Source: Silurus meridionalis (lineage: Eukaryota > Chordata > Actinopteri > Siluriformes > Siluridae). Taken from it: DNA of 64,000 bases. Shown piece by piece: positions 47,023-59,026 of this stretch (position 1 is its first letter; each line of letters begins with the position of its first letter). The stretch is from contig NC_060902.1 of assembly GCF_014805685.1 (NCBI RefSeq), positions 1,372,145-1,436,144 of the forward strand. Reading direction: 5' to 3'. The position numbers and the translations under genes were made by a program. Below the pieces are notes generated by a model. It ran no database searches, had not been told where the DNA came from, and saw nothing but the letters and a program-made list of their open reading frames with translations.

Positions 47023-47117
47023 AGTTCGTTTGGAAACCTGGCGAATCTCTGTGTTCTGCAAAACATTCAAATCATTAACTCTGGATGCATGAACATGAAT
47101 GTGGAATTAGCCACACA

Positions 47118-47173
<56 letters not shown>
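46767..47173. repeat. Opposed (GT)n and (CA)n runs
   Basis: (GT)23 at 46769-46814, (CA) blocks at 46943-47014 and 47113-47173. The GT and CA runs are mutually complementary. Confidence 0.97.
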
Positions 47174-47175
<2 letters not shown>

Positions 47176-47599
47176 GCTGTGAACACAATACCGTGTTTAG
47201 TGCAGACACAGTGTGTGTTCGTGTTGCATTTCCTTCATGTAATATACACAACATATCACACACGAGGCACCAAATAAATCATACATTTAAATAAATAAAT
47301 AAAAAAACCCGCGAAATGATACAATAATACAAAACACTTGTTAATAAGTGATTATTTATTATTATAATATTTGCATATGCATGGTTTGTGGGCGAGTCTG
47401 TCATTTGACCTACTCCTGCATTGTTAGTACGCTACTGCAGTGATTATCTAAATTCTGATTGGACACAGAAAGAAAATTGAATCAGCCAATCAGGTGCAGA
47501 AGCACAGAACATTAAATAACATGAAGAGCTTCAATACATTAAGTGAATGGAGGATTTTAAATTGTCACTTAAATTTTACAGCACAGTAACATTCTTTCT

Positions 47600-47840
47600 T
47601 CTTTTTTTTTGAGAATTGTTGAGAATTTATTTTGAGAATACTTTAGATTTTTTTTCTGGAGAATTCCTGAGAATTATTTTTAATTTTTGAGATTTTTGGG
47701 AGAATTCTTGAATTTTCTTAATGGAGAATTCTTGAGATTTTCTTTTCAATTCTTGAGATTTTTTTGGAGAATCCTTGAGAATTTTCTTTAATTCTTGTGA
47801 TTTCTTTTTAGAATTCTTGAAAATTTCTTTTTGAGAAGTA
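47600..47840. repeat. Imperfect minisatellite of GAGAATTCTTGAGATTTT-like units
   Basis: GAGAATT(C/G)(T/C)TGAGA modules recur about every 18-40 bases, mixed with T-runs. A small outlier of the same words sits at 46690-46730. Confidence 0.75.
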
Positions 47841-47899
47841 AAATAAAAGTAAATTAAGTTAAAAATAATTAAGTAAATTTTGTAAAGTAAAGCAATAAC

Positions 47900-48085
47900 A
47901 TTCTTTCTACACAGGAAGTCAGGGCACGGGATCAGCCATGTTACAGTGCCCCTGGAGCACAAATGATTAAGGGCCTTACTTAAGGGCCCCAAGACTGTCA
48001 GCTTGGCGATACTGGGGTTTAAACCCACAGCCTTCTATTCAGTAACCCAGAACCTGAACCACTGAGCTCCCACTTCGCAACTAAA
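47900..48085 (-). repeat. tRNA-derived SINE, copy 4
   Basis: Minus strand: GTGGGAGCTCAGTGGTTCAG, a GGTTTAAACCC-type B-box, GGGGCCCTTAAGTAAGGCCC and CTCCAGGGGCACTGTAACAT. Confidence 0.8.
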
Positions 48086-48457
48086 AGTGTGAATCGTCTC
48101 TAGAATTTATACAGAATGGTGCAAAAAACAAAAAACATCATCAGTTCTGTGAGTGGATACGCATTGATGACATGAACAGGTGGTTCTGGGCTGACAGGAA
48201 GTATACAGCTTCACTCTTCATAAACCTGTTGAGCAGAAAAGCTTTGGGGGTTAAAAAAATTCAACCTTGAGGAGTTCCACCAGGTTCCTCTCCTGACAGC
48301 CAAGAACGGGAGTCTAAAGCAATCCTGGACACCTGTAACTATAGAAAATCGTGCTTTGTCAATTGCTGAGATTGAGGTTGATGAGATCATCCTGAGCTCC
48401 TGATTGGGAATTCCCAGGTAAATCCTGAAGATAAAGCTCTCTGAAGTCGTGCGCTAA

Positions 48458-48530
48458 CACCGAATCTGGTTTTATGTTCCTGCATCATGTCGCACCAATG
48501 TGAGGAAACGTCAAATATAAACCAGATTCA
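48458..48530. repeat. Second copy of the AACCAGATTC hairpin, reverse orientation
   Basis: Arms GAATCTGGTTTTA and TAAACCAGATTC with CGTCAAATA in common with the 2.74-kb copy. Confidence 0.7.
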
Positions 48531-49264
48531 GTGCAAAATCCTGCCAAGTTTTTATACAAATGTACAATCCAAGCTGCGCACGAGCGTCAGACGGGACCTT
48601 TGATTTTGGCTTGGCGGCCCTGACGGATTTTAATTCCTTCCTGACGTTCAGATCAAATCTTTCTCATGTTTACTAGAGTAGGAGGAACATCAGCGTTCCT
48701 CGTCAGAGGCAGCGCAGCTTTATTTCCTGGCTCCTTCATCGGCTTCCGTGTGGTTGCCAGATGCTCCGCAAGACTCAGCTTTATCTAATACGGTGCAGAG
48801 GTTTCTTCTTAAACCTGAGGGGCTTCTGGAATTAAACCACCAGGGATCCTTTAATACTGCACTTTTATTTTGAAAAAAAAAATCAAAAATAGGAGTCGGG
48901 GAATTCCACAAAATCCTGTTAGCTCCGAATACGGAACACTTCAAACATGAGAATATTTGAGTGTTTTTTCTGAGAAATGATAAACTCGCCTCAGATCCGG
49001 GCCTGGAGACGATGGTCCAAATTGTTCACAGAGCAAACAAGAGGACCAGAGCAGGTGCGAGCACCTTGAAGAAACACTGACGTGGAGATCTTCAAGCCAG
49101 GAAACATTCACTGCTCCTTCTTAATACAGCGGATGTGATCAGTCTTATAGCACTAATCTTCTTCACCAGGAGGAAAAAAAACTAAATGTAATCAAACATA
49201 TCAGGTCTAATTTGTCCATATTATAGTAACGTTCTGAGCACTTCAGCCCAATGATCAACAACCC

Positions 49265-49625
49265 AATATGACCACATGTATTCAGATACCCATCATTTCC
49301 AACCATATGTGGTTCTTCCCCAAACTGTTACCACAGAGGTGGAGACACACAGATGTACAGGACGTCTCTGGAGGTCTTTGCATTAAATTTTTCCTTCACT
49401 TGATCTACGAGACCCAAACCTGTTCCAGCATGACAATGCCACTGTGCACAAAGCCAGCTCCATGAAGATCTGCTTTCCATGGTTTGGATTTAGTATAAGA
49501 TCTCCTTCTATAGAGCTATAAACCCTACTGAACATCTTTGGGACCTCACCTCCATCAGTACCTGACTTTATTAACACCCTCTCACACGAATCTCCACAAA
49601 ATCCAGTGGAACATCTTTAAGAGAA
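49265..49625 (+). mobile_element. Mariner-like dispersed element, copy 9
   Basis: Contains CCATATGTGGTTCTTCCCCA, GAGACCCAAACCTGTTCCAG, CATGACAATGCCACTGTGCA and AAATCCAGTGGAACATCTT. The 3' end is cut off by a (GT)n tract at about 49630. Confidence 0.8.
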
Positions 49626-49628
49626 ACT

Positions 49629-49661
<33 letters not shown>

Positions 49662-50016
49662 CTATAGAAAACTCTCTCCTCATAAAGGTCTGAAGCTGGA
49701 GAATGGAGCACAGAACCACATTTTGGGTTCTCACACTTTTTAGAAGCGAGAACTTTTACACTTTTTTTTAAATATATTCTTCAACTTCTAATAGAAATGT
49801 AAAAGGAGAAGGTTTCCTGTTGCTGGAGCAGAAGATTAGAACTGTTACTCGAGTACAGGAACGCTGTAGTTTTTGGTCGATCTCCTGTGAAGTGTCCATG
49901 TGACGGCTCATTTGCATATGACGACGCCCACAAAACTGCATAAAAGGCCTGAAATTGTGCGATCTTTCATGCAGATGATAAGATTTGAGCTTCACGAGTA
50001 GTTTTTACACACACTC

Positions 50017-50071
<55 letters not shown>

Positions 50072-50294
50072 GGGACACACACACACATTCATTGAATATG
50101 GACGTTTTGCTTTTTGGTATTTACGTGATTTTTGTGAAAGCTATTGTACGTTTCTCGCGTAAACGTTCAGACGAACGATTCATGAAAATTGTATCCTTCC
50201 TGATAAACACGGCGCATTGTGTGGCAAATAACTAATCAACAACAACAACAACAACTAAAGAATCTCATCAGTCAAAGAAACTTTCAGCCTCAAG

Positions 50295-50355
<61 letters not shown>

Positions 50356-50406
50356 CTTAATTATGCCTTTTTCTCAAGCCCCATGTTTGTAATTTTCACT
50401 TGAAAG

Positions 50407-50448
<42 letters not shown>

Positions 50449-50450
50449 TG
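50017..50450. repeat. (CA)n, (CA)n and inverted (GT)n cluster
   Basis: CA runs at 50018-50069 and 50298-50353, GT run at 50410-50447. Confidence 0.97.
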
Positions 50451-51279
50451 CAGACTGAAAATGTATGAAGCTCTGATAGAAGCAGGTCTGGTGTCTTGTG
50501 CAGATAAGCCTGCGTGTGTGTGTGTTTGCACGCATGTGTGTGTTTCAAGCTTTCGGAATGAAAAAAATAGAAACAGAAAACACTGTGGGAACGCAGCCTC
50601 CACTTCCAGCACGCAGTAGGAGATGAAGATGCTCCGGCGGAAGTCTTTGAGCGCTCGCCTGCTTTAATATCTCCGGCAGCGAGGCGACATTTCAGCATCA
50701 GCATCGAGATAAAGCACCGACCACGCTTCTTCTCCGATCGATTCTCCACGCAACCAGGCCTGGTTCAGGAATCTGATTGGTCGGGAGCTGTGTGAAATTT
50801 GTGTAGAAGTGTGCAGGTGGGCAGGAGTTTATATGTGCATGTAATTATCGTTTCCATAGCAACAGCAATACAGCAGTGTAGTTTGTTTTGTTGTTGTTAT
50901 ATGGCATCTATTAACATTTATGGAAGGAGTCTCCAGTGTCGGTGCGTCGTAAAAAAAACTCTTCAGGAAGAGAGAGAGATACGAAGAGAAAGAGGATAAG
51001 GAGTCAGAGAAATCAAATAAAAAGAATAAAAACCACTTCAGCTTTTTAGTGAATGGATGGAGGGATGAAACCTGCAGGATGTTATACCGCGTCAGAGACA
51101 ATGTCACTTATTAGCGTCAGTATTCGAGCCCATTGTCCTCTGGCACTGAGGTGCGTGTGTGAGCAGAAAACTAAAACAGTACAAATATCCAACTAGTGCA
51201 TCAGATCACAACACACAGAGAACACAGGGTAGGAGTCCATCTGTCTGAGGAGAACAAACCACTCGCTCAGGAAAAGAAG

Positions 51280-52125
51280 AGAAAAAGAAAAGATGACATA
51301 GAAGAAAAAGAGAGAAGAGTCAAACGGTGGTGATGAAGATGATGATGAAACAGAGGAAGAAGTGGAGAAGAAGGAAGAACAAGAAAATGGTAAAGAGGGA
51401 GAAGAAGAAGAGGAAATGGAAGTTGAAAAAAAGAGAGTAAAGAAAATGAAGGAAAAGAAGAAGAAGCGGCAATAGAGATGAAGAGGAAGAAGGAAAATGG
51501 TCAAAAGGAGAGGAGGAGGAGGTAAAGAACAAGAAGAAGAAGGGAAGAAGAAGAAAAGTGAGAAAGAAAAGGAGAAGAAAGTAAACATCAACAACAACAT
51601 TATCAAGAAGAACAAGAAGAGGAAGAAGAAGAAGGAAATACAGAATCAGTATTAGATGGGTGGAAAAACAAGATGAAGAAAAGAAGAAGAAGAGGAAGAA
51701 GAAGACAGAGAAGAGGAGGATAAGGAAATAATGAATAAGAAAAGAAAAGAAAAAGTAGTAGAGGGAAAGAAAAGGAGACGAAGAAAAGAAGAAGAAGAAG
51801 GAGAACAGGAAGAAAAAAAACAAGAAAAGAACATGTCTGAGAAGAAGAAGAGGAAGAAGAAGAAGAAAATTTAGAATAAGTAGCAGAAGGAGGAGGAACT
51901 AGAAGAGGATGAATAATAAGAAGAGGAAGAACAAGGGGAATAAGTGATACAAAAATAAGAAGAAAAGTAGGAGAAAAACAAGAAGGAGAAGAAGAAAGAG
52001 ATGAAGGAGGAAATTAAGAAGAAGAACAGAAAGAGGGAGAGAAGATGAAGAAAAGAAACAGGAACAAGAAAAAGGAGAAATTAAAGGAGAAGATTGAAAA
52101 GAAGAACAAACAGTATAAATATAAA
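51280..52125. repeat. Polypurine tract of GAAGAA-type repeats
   Basis: About 850 bp almost free of pyrimidines on the plus strand, dominated by GAAGAAGAA, GAGGAA and GAAAAG words with little strict periodicity. Minus-strand poly-Phe/Ser frames here are artefacts. Confidence 0.95.
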
Positions 52126-52380
52126 TGATGAATTAAAAATCAAATGAAAAAAAAAAACACAGGATTTGAGGTCAGATGTCCTCAGAGCTGAGATTCATGA
52201 GAAGGTCTGAGGAACACTTGATCAGACTGATGTTTGGGAGGTAATGAGGTCATTAATGGCGCTGTAGCTGCTGATGGAGCTGTGAGGAGTCACAGTGTTT
52301 TTGATCAGAGTTTTGAGCAGGACTGTGAATAACAGCTGCTTCACTACAACATCAGCTGTGAGTCTGACGTGTTTCCTCAG

Positions 52381-52540
52381 CAGCAGCAGTGTTTCTCCCG
52401 CACACTCAGCTCCGTCCTCGGCTCGTCTGGCGGTCCGGAGATAAACGTCAGGAGGAGAATCCTGTCGAGCGAATCATCCCGGATGTTCACAGCGAGACAG
52501 AGTGCAGAGGTTCGGGAGACTCTCGAGGGCAATCCGCTCG
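52381..52540 (+). CDS. Orphan exon-like open frame, unknown gene
   Basis: Flanked by CGTGTTTCCTCAG and CTCGTCCCT|GTAAGT, a good acceptor/donor pair, and open for 53 codons with GC-rich codon endings (for example SSVLGSSGGPEINVRRRIL, then RQSAEVRETLEGNPLVP). Two frames are open, so coding status is uncertain. No family recognised. No neighbouring exon was found on either side, and a polypurine tract lies just upstream. Confidence 0.22.
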
Positions 52541-52999
52541 TCCCTGTAAGTCCCGATGGCTGGATGTGAAATCAATGGTACACCCATGTAAGACTTCACT
52601 TGTGTGGCCTTCAGTGGCTTAGGAACAGGATAAAAGTCTCACGTTTCTAGTTTTCAATATCCTCAAAGAAAATCAGATGATTTTAAAAGGAGGAGGCGAA
52701 CAAAGCTGCGTAGAAAATTCGCACCGTCCAGCCAAAGATCAATAATATCTCAAAGTTACGGCTTTGTGGTATAAGAAGAACATCGGATGCCTGTGGTTGA
52801 GGATGTGCTGCATAAATACACCAATCTGCCTTCTTCTTTCTTCTTCTCAGGGCAGGAGATTGGCCAGGACTTTCCTCGTCTACAGGACTGCTACAGAGGT
52901 CAACATCTTCATATTAACATTCATATCAGGGCTACGAGAATCAGTTATAACACAGGATTCACATCACAGCTTTCGCTACATTGACCCCATGTTTCTATT

Positions 53000-53270
53000 T
53001 GCTTTACCTGGGATGAAGTGAAAGATCTGCATCTATATATATATATATATATATCTCCTCAGGCCTCCTCACTTCATCACCAGTACTTGACTTTACAAAA
53101 ACCTATTAAGGCTGAATAAAATCTCACACAAATCTCCACAAAATCTAGTGGAACATCTTCCCTGAAGAGTGGAGCTTATTATAAGAGTAAATAGAGACTA
53201 AATGAGGAATGGGAAAGGAGAACATAGGAATCTTAGGGTAAGGTGTCCACAAACCCTTTCTCCATATATA
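53000..53270 (+). mobile_element. Mariner-like dispersed element, 3' half, copy 10
   Basis: CTCAGGCCTCCTCACTTCAT, AATCTAGTGGAACATCTTCC, GAGTGGAGCTTATTATAAGA and AAGGTGTCCACAAACCCTTT in family order. An (AT)n run precedes it. Confidence 0.75.
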
Positions 53271-53589
53271 TATATATATATTATATTTTTTTTTACTTAG
53301 AGATAAAGAGTAAAAAAGGAAAAGACTGTTTATAGCTGCTATAATGTAAGTGATATCAGGAACAGTACAATGAAGAAGTTTTTCGTGCAATTACACAAAA
53401 TTGATCTACAATGTGGAAGGAAATAAAGTGTAACTGCTTATAATTTTTCAGTTTGGATCAATTTCAAGACATATATATTTCTGTTAATAAGTGTAGTGGA
53501 ATTAGAAACTCTAAATTCTTTGGGATTTCATGCTGCTCATTTTTTAGGGTTTAAACCTAAAATATTCGTGATGGTGTGTGTTTCTAGTT

Positions 53590-53935
53590 TCAGGTTTCAT
53601 GTTGAGGAACCCGAGTTCTTCAGTGTATTAGAATGTGTGATGAGTGTCCTCCAGAATGCGCTTCCAGAGAGCTTTTGGTCTCCGAGTCCGTCTCGAAGCT
53701 CATATAGATGGTTTGTGTGCCTCGGTTCTTCTCCTTCACTTCATATGCAAAACAGAGAGGAGAAGTGGCGCTGCACGGCGCGGTCTCGGGCCTAAAGCAC
53801 GTTCCTCCTCACATAACCCGAAGTGACAACAGCAGCAGGAGCGAGGCCAAGCGCACAGCGACACTCTCACTGAAGCATAATGCACTTAGCGCTCCTCTAA
53901 GCACCATGCTCTGCATTTATGGCAAGAACTGAGCA
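53590..53935. promoter_or_regulatory. Candidate conserved non-coding block A
   Basis: Complex, non-repetitive, mixed-GC sequence with an octamer-like TTCATATGCAAAAC and GAAGCATAATGCAC. No long frame with splice sites. Regulatory role is inferred only from composition and absence of repeats. Confidence 0.2.
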
Positions 53936-54231
53936 GGAGATTAAAAAAAAAAAAAAAAAGGACAAATGTTGCTGTTTATTTTGGTTTACACAGCGAGAGA
54001 AGTCTTTTAAGTGGACTTGCTCGATTTCTCCTTTCACGCTGAAGTGTTGGAGGTAAACAGGGGCAATAGGGGGCAGACCGACCAGCATACTAATCACGAT
54101 GCTGGAGAAACATCTTACAACGACAACCGGCTCTACCTTCATAAACATACTGGTTTCTCTGAGGGAGAACCTTCAACATCTCTGAGCAACATTTCTTTAG
54201 GATTATTATTATCTATATATATATATATATA

Positions 54232-54768
54232 TACAGTACAGACCAAAAGTTTGGACACACCTTTTAATTCAAAGAGTTTTCTTTATTTTCATGACTATGA
54301 AAATTGTAGAGTCACACTGAAGGCATCAAGGGCTATTCGACCAAGAAGGAGAGTGATGGGGTTCTGCGCCAGATGACCTGGCCTCCACAGTCACCGGACC
54401 TGAACCCAATCGAGATGGTTTAGGGTGAGCTGGACCAAAGAGTGAAGGCAAAAGGGCCAACAAGTGCCAAGCATCTCTCGTTGAACTCCTTCAAGACTGT
54501 TGGAAAACCATTTCAGGTGACTACCTCTTGAAGCTCATCAAGAGAATGCCAAGAGTGTGCAAAGCAGTAATCAAAGCAAAAGGTGGCTACTTTGAAGAAC
54601 CTAGAATATGACATTTTTCAGTTGTTTCACACTTTTTTGTTATGTATATAATTCCATATATAATTCCACATGTGTTCATTCATAGTTTTGATGCCTTCAG
54701 TGTGAATCTACAATTTCATAGTCATGAAAATAAAGAAAACTCTTTGAATGAGAAGGTGTGTACTGTAT
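54232..54768 (+). mobile_element. Short internally deleted Tc1-like element with long inverted ends
   Basis: The left end CAGTACAGACCAAAAGTTTG and the following ~85 bases (including GAGTTTTCTTTATTTTCATG) reappear inverted at the right end near 54670-54768. The interior retains only a 3' transposase piece, W-P-P-Q-S-P-D-L-N-P-I-E with the region of the third acidic residue, and a broken AKQ-SKQKVATLKN tail. Length of ~0.54 kb against ~1.5 kb for Tc1 indicates an internal deletion. Non-autonomous. Confidence 0.85.
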
Positions 54769-55129
54769 ATATTTGCATTAAAAAACTTTTAAATTATATA
54801 TAATTATTAGTAATGCTTTTATTATTTAGAAAGTGAACAATAATTTGTGACCAATATTTGACATGTAGATTGATTTCTCTTTGCTAAACTGAATATGACA
54901 TATAAAACACTACAGAGACGAAGGCGTGTCCTGATAGTCATATAGAATACAGATTAACACGGCAGAGGTAGAGCTGTAACTTCCCGCACACACAACAGGA
55001 AAAGAGCCTCGGTTTTAATTTCAATGTTTTTCTTTTTCTTTTTTTTTGCACTACAAAGGCATGTTTGTGAACAGACCATGCATTAGAAGTATGAAGACAC
55101 TTAAGTATGAACTTAACTCTAATAAATGG

Positions 55130-55375
55130 TCATTTGGTGCCACCCAGATGATGAGATTCCCTCTCGATTCTGGTTCCTCTCAAGGTTTCTTTCTTATTAC
55201 ACCATTAAAGTTTTTTAATGCCACAGTCGCCACTGGCTTGTTGATCAGGGATGAACTTCCACTTATAAAGAACATCTTATGCATTTTTATCTCCACATTA
55301 TCTGTGTAAAGCTGCTCTGAGACAACGTTCAGTGTTAAAACCGCAATACAAATAAACATGAATAAAATTAAGTAA
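55130..55375 (+). repeat. Dispersed repeat, copy 2 of the family at 24.44 kb
   Basis: Shares TTCCCTCTCGATTCTGG, TTCCTCTCAAGGTTTCTT, CACATTATCTGTGTAAAGCT and ACCGCAATACAAATAAACAT with the copy nested in the Tc1 element. Shorter relatives of the tail appear reverse-complemented at 5550-5615 and in direct orientation near 46480. Confidence 0.7.
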
Positions 55376-56214
55376 ATTGATGATTTGCTGTATGTCTGAA
55401 ACAAAGAAATAAAAGTGCCTGTAAAAACTGTATTGCATCTCATGTAAATAAACTCTGCATCTCAACAAATAGGACATTTCAGTTTCACTGCATGGAGAAA
55501 AAAACTGCTTCAAGTTCCTTATGGTCATTTGCTGCCAAGTTCTTCATAAAATCCCAATGTTTATTTTATTTAATTTTTTTTAGTTTAGTTTAACAGTGTT
55601 TAGTTTTTTTACCTGTTCTGTTCTGTTAAAGATGCACATTGTAGTGTGATGAGCTGCTTCTTACCTCTCATTAAAAAACACTAAACAATTTTATGTTGAT
55701 TATATTAAATACTATATCATGATGTCTGTAATATCAATTATTAAGTTATTTTCACTGCATATATTCAATCATTTTTGGGGAATGTAAAAAAATAGCTTCT
55801 AAATCTCCTGAACTCTGGTTGGTTATATAAAAGCGGAAATGTTAAAGTGTTAAACTACTTAATATTAAATTAAAAGTAAAAGAAAATACGACATTTCAAT
55901 ACTAATAAGGGTGCCAATAATTTTAAAAAAGTGTTTTGCAGTAGTAAAAATCCTAAAACGTTTTTACTATCTTAGTGTTGTCATTAAAAAAAAACATAGT
56001 AGCATTTTAATGTCTGTAATAAAAGTACGTTCGTGTTCTTCTTATGTCATAATGTCATGGGGGGGGGTGCCAATACTTTTGAAAGGGCACTAAATACATA
56101 GAATGGCACTTAATTGTAATTGTACTTGTCTTGCCTTGACGAAAAGTTGTACAGAACTTTGGTGCACTTTAATTTCTTTATTGTTCTCCGGGATGAGAAT
56201 AACCTGCTAACAGC

Positions 56215-56440
56215 CGTACATTTTCATTCCCCCGACCTACCGAGGGTCTCCAAATGAGACTTTATGTTTCATACACGCAACATCTCGGGGTTGCAGCGAC
56301 TGCAAATGAAATTGATTCCCCTCCCGTATCTCTCCTCCTTCAATTCGGACTCCAGCTGCGTTTCCCGTATGGAGCAGTAATGAGAGCGCGTGAGAGAACG
56401 AGCTCGATCTAAAGCCGGGCCGCATCGCAAACATCCAATC
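56215..56440. promoter_or_regulatory. Candidate conserved non-coding block B
   Basis: Unique, balanced-composition sequence (e.g. GCAAATGAAATTGATTCCCC) between repeats. No protein or RNA gene recognised. Confidence 0.22.
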
Positions 56441-56462
56441 CTTTCATTAACACACACACACA

Positions 56463-56508
<46 letters not shown>

Positions 56509-56684
56509 GAAAGAAAGCTCCCCGTGGCCCCCAGACGTATCTGAATAAAGCCTCGGCTGTACCTGTGCCTGCGTTTGTCATAAATATGGATGTTATGAAA
56601 TTCATCACAAATCGCTCAGTGGTACAGATCAAAAATAATATCATATAACACGAGAAAGTAAACACACCTGGAAAGATTGTTGCG

Positions 56685-57165
56685 TGTCTAAGTTTGTGGA
56701 CACCTCAGCATAATTATGTGAATCTTTTCCATCCCATTCCACAGTTAATCCTCATTTGCTCTTATAATAACCTCCACTCTTCTGAGAAGATGTTCCACTA
56801 GAGATTTTCTGGAGATTTCTTCAGCTCTAGGGGGTTAGTACAGTCAGGTAGTGGTGGTCCAGAGGTCTGGGGTGCAGTCAGCATGAACAATTCATCCCAG
56901 TGGTGTTCAGTAGCTTTGGAGATCTATAGCAGCATCTTTTCTACCAAATCCAACCAAAGGAAAGCAGATCTCCATGGAGCTGGATTGATGCACAGGGGCA
57001 TTGTCATGATGGAACATGTTTGGGTCTCTTAGTTCAAGTGAAGGAAAAAGTGTATGTTCCAGCATCCAAAGAGTTTGTGTAGGAGTTGTGTAAGAGTTCG
57101 GGGAAGAACCACACATGGCTGGAAAAGTCAGGCGTCCCAATACTTTTGTCCAGATATTTTCTGGA
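56685..57165 (-). mobile_element. Mariner-like dispersed element, copy 11, with longest transposase remnant
   Basis: Minus-strand frame includes LELRDPNMFHHDNAPVHQSS followed by SMEICFPLVGFG. HDNAPVH carries the second catalytic Asp of mariner/Tc1 DDE/D transposases. Both ends are recognisable (AAGTTTGTGGACACCTCAGC and GTCAGGCGTCCCAATACTTT). Confidence 0.85.
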
Positions 57166-57892
57166 TCTGACCTGTGGACAACTAAAGAAAACAAACAGAA
57201 CCAAAACCTACCTGTGCATGTCACCATGATGGAATCATCACCAGGGCATCTTTAGTGTATATTTTAACTGAAAACATAGTTAAGGGGCGGAGTTAACATT
57301 TATTTACCTTTGATTTTCTAATGTATGAAGATCTCATGAAGCTCTGACTATAAAACTCAAAAAACTGAACCGCATGTTCTCAGATTGCTGCTTGGGTCCA
57401 ATAAATCAATCCACCCTGTTCCTCACACCTGAACTCACTGAAGCCTGTGATTGGTTAGAATCACTGTGATTGACAGGAGAGACAGCAGATACTCCTCCAA
57501 CTCACCGAGAACTTCCAGGTTTGCTCTCATGACTCCTGGTTTACACTGAATATCATTTTCCTAACAATGTTTTCACCTTTGAAAGCATTTTAGAAATGAA
57601 GCAGGCATTTAATAGCATTATTTATAAATTAATTAAAAGATGCGTGAAACTGTTTTCCTGGTCAAACTGGAAAAAAAAAATCTTGCCAGATTAAAATAAT
57701 AATAATAATAATATTAATAATAATATATAAAACAAGATTTCCAGGCTCAGCAAACTTATTATTTAGCTACTGTACACCCAAAAAATGTCCATAAAAGGAG
57801 ATCCAGAAGAGCGAAAAACTACTAAATATATTCACACACAGGTGACAAATCGATTCTCAAATGTGGCGTTCACAAATTTCAGATTCACAGGT

Positions 57893-58065
57893 AGTCCTGG
57901 CTCAGTGGTCATGCGTTCAAATCCCAGCGCTACCACTTCTGGGGCCCTTAAGCAAGGCCCTTCATACTCAACTGCCCAAATGTAAGTCACTCAGAATGAG
58001 GGCATTTGCTGTAACTGTAATCTCCAGAGGGTATAAACTGTATTTTGTTGCGTAAATGCTCCTGC
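57893..58065 (+). repeat. tRNA-derived SINE, copy 5
   Basis: TCCTGGCTCAGTGGTCATGC, GTTCAAATCCCAGCGCTACC and GGGGCCCTTAAGCAAGGCCC. The A-box to B-box interval is shortened. Confidence 0.75.
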
Positions 58066-58090
58066 TAATGATTTCATTCACAACCATCTT

Positions 58091-58130
<40 letters not shown>

Positions 58131-58313
58131 TTGCTCCAGGGTCTCAGGTGTGTGATATCTCGGTCAGTGCCTCTGGGAGCTCCTCCAAAGCGCCGCTGCA
58201 GTAAATGACTCACTAAACAGTCCTGCACTGGATCCTGCATTTTGGGAGGAAAATCAATTATTCGACCCCCCGTGCATTTCACAGCGCATTTTAAACACGC
58301 TGGAGTGAATTAA

Positions 58314-58369
<56 letters not shown>

Positions 58370-58429
58370 CCGTTCTTTTTATACGAATTAAATAACAACT
58401 GTGCGACCAGTGATACAGGAACAGACCGT

Positions 58430-58670
58430 GTTTGTTAGCGTTCACAGCTTCACTACGGTGTTCTAATGCAGCCGCTGGAGAACACGAACACGTCCCCCGT
58501 CTGCGATGCCGCACGCGCGACCTCTTCTGCGGCTGACGCCGGCGATCTGACAGCTCTAATAAAAGATGATTACCAGGAGGCATCCGTTAATTTGGCCCTA
58601 ATCACGACAAAAAGGAGAGGCAGCACTTAACAGCTGTGAAATGGCAGCCGCTGTTCGGAAATGAGGCTCT
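58430..58670. promoter_or_regulatory. Candidate conserved non-coding block C
   Basis: Unique sequence with homeodomain-type ATTA/TAAT sites (CCGTTAATTTGGCCCTAATC) next to GC-rich segments. No coding frame supported. Confidence 0.28.
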
Positions 58671-58985
58671 GGGGAGGAGAGGAAGAAGGGGGGTGGGGGT
58701 GGAGAAGGGGTCCGAGGGCGAAGGGGTCCTGAGTCTCCGCTGTCATCAACACTGTCATTACCTGCCTCCTATTGTAGCTCTGCGGCACACGGATTAGCGC
58801 AGGGTAACTTTACCTTCTGGAGAAAAGAGAATTGGTTTTGCTGCAAAGCTCTTGTGATCCAGGTGAGAAGCTGACGGTGAAGGTCTTAAGCTCAGCTCTT
58901 TATCTGCCAAGCGCCAGGGGATTGGACGTCGATCCTTGTTAGGCTGATGAGGGACAGGAAGTCCATCTGTGTCAAAGTATTAATC

Positions 58986-59026
<41 letters not shown>

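Noticed and set aside
51193..51834. Phe/Ser-rich frames of up to 167 codons on the minus strand
   Set aside because: Artefact of the polypurine tract, which contains no stop words on the complementary strand.
53496..53932. Overlapping plus-strand frames of 60-99 codons
   Set aside because: Three frames open at once, no splice-flanked pattern and no motif; better treated as a non-coding unique block.
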